Origin: Erysipelotrichaceae bacterium
GTDB lineage: Bacteria; Bacillota_I; Bacilli_A; Erysipelotrichales; Erysipelotrichaceae
Reading direction: 5' to 3'
Assembly (NCBI GenBank): GCA_024709285.1
Contig: JANJWY010000009.1
Span: 1 to 6,395 of the forward strand
DNA: 6,395 nt
This document shows, in pieces, positions 6,233-6,395 of the stretch. The notes under the pieces are model-generated. The model saw only the letters and a list, made by a program, of their open reading frames with translations. It ran no database searches and was not told the DNA's origin. The position numbers and the translations under genes are program-made. Position 1 is the first letter of the stretch. Each line of letters begins with the position of its first letter.

Positions 6233-6395
6233 ATGTTTGATCAATGTGTAGAATTATTAAAGCAGCGCGGTGTTGAAAAGACGGATATCATCGATTGCGT
6301 CTATTATTTGCAAAAACGTTATATCGCTGATTTAACACTCGATCGTATCGAATTTTATGTCGATAGCGTTTTAAATAAGCGGGAAGTCCAACATG
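6233..6395 (+). CDS. Phosphatidylglycerophosphatase A family protein (YutG-like), 5' part
   Basis: Only the first 54 codons are in the window; the gene runs off the right edge. The visible part, with LLKQRGVEKTDII (8-20), YYLQKRYIADLTL (24-36) and VLNKREVQH (46-54), fits the N-terminal helices that I recall for the YutG/PgpA-related family in Bacillota, in which the KREVQ motif is followed by an AILTG segment beyond this edge. PgpA enzymes dephosphorylate phosphatidylglycerol phosphate to phosphatidylglycerol at the membrane. The YutG branch lacks the long hydrophobic character of E. coli PgpA, so the enzymatic role is less certain than the family. The ATG is set by AAGGAG 7 nt upstream. Confidence 0.72.
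   Translation, partial: MFDQCVELLKQRGVEKTDIIDCVYYLQKRYIADLTLDRIEFYVDSVLNKREVQH

Noticed and set aside
1..6395. Alternative genetic code suggested by the absence of TGA stops
   Set aside because: Six TAA or TAG stops is too small a sample, Trp is encoded by TGG, and no gene needs TGA read as sense.

Overview
The window looks like ordinary chromosome of a low-to-moderate GC Gram-positive bacterium (Bacillota; an Erysipelotrichia- or Clostridia-like lineage is my guess). The grounds are the purine-rich Shine-Dalgarno sites, the Firmicutes-style EF-G paralog and the YutG/PgpA-type gene at the right edge. The standard bacterial code fits: Trp is TGG, and the six genes whose ends are visible stop at TAA or TAG.

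Layout, left to right. (1) The 3' end of an ankyrin-repeat gene is followed after 24 nt by an EF-G-like translational GTPase, both on +. (2) Two back-to-back hairpins separate this pair from a convergent manganese-type superoxide dismutase gene on -, which has its own good promoter. (3) A two-gene minus-strand operon carries an M32 metallocarboxypeptidase and, overlapping its 3' end by 14 nt, a small Cys-rich DUF2703 protein. (4) Across a 79-nt divergent promoter region lies a pseudouridine kinase gene (psuK) on +, which appears to be leaderless. (5) The 5' end of a phosphatidylglycerophosphatase A-family gene with a strong ribosome binding site runs off the right edge.

The genes form no single pathway. 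They cover translation (EF-G paralog), oxidative-stress defence (SodA), peptide turnover (M32), nucleoside salvage (PsuK) and probably phospholipid synthesis (PgpA-like). I see no mobile element, CRISPR array, tRNA or rRNA. I found no clear new multi-gene system. The items most worth a second look are the EF-G paralog with Tyr at the catalytic-His position, the leaderless start of psuK, and the DUF2703 protein coupled to a carboxypeptidase.
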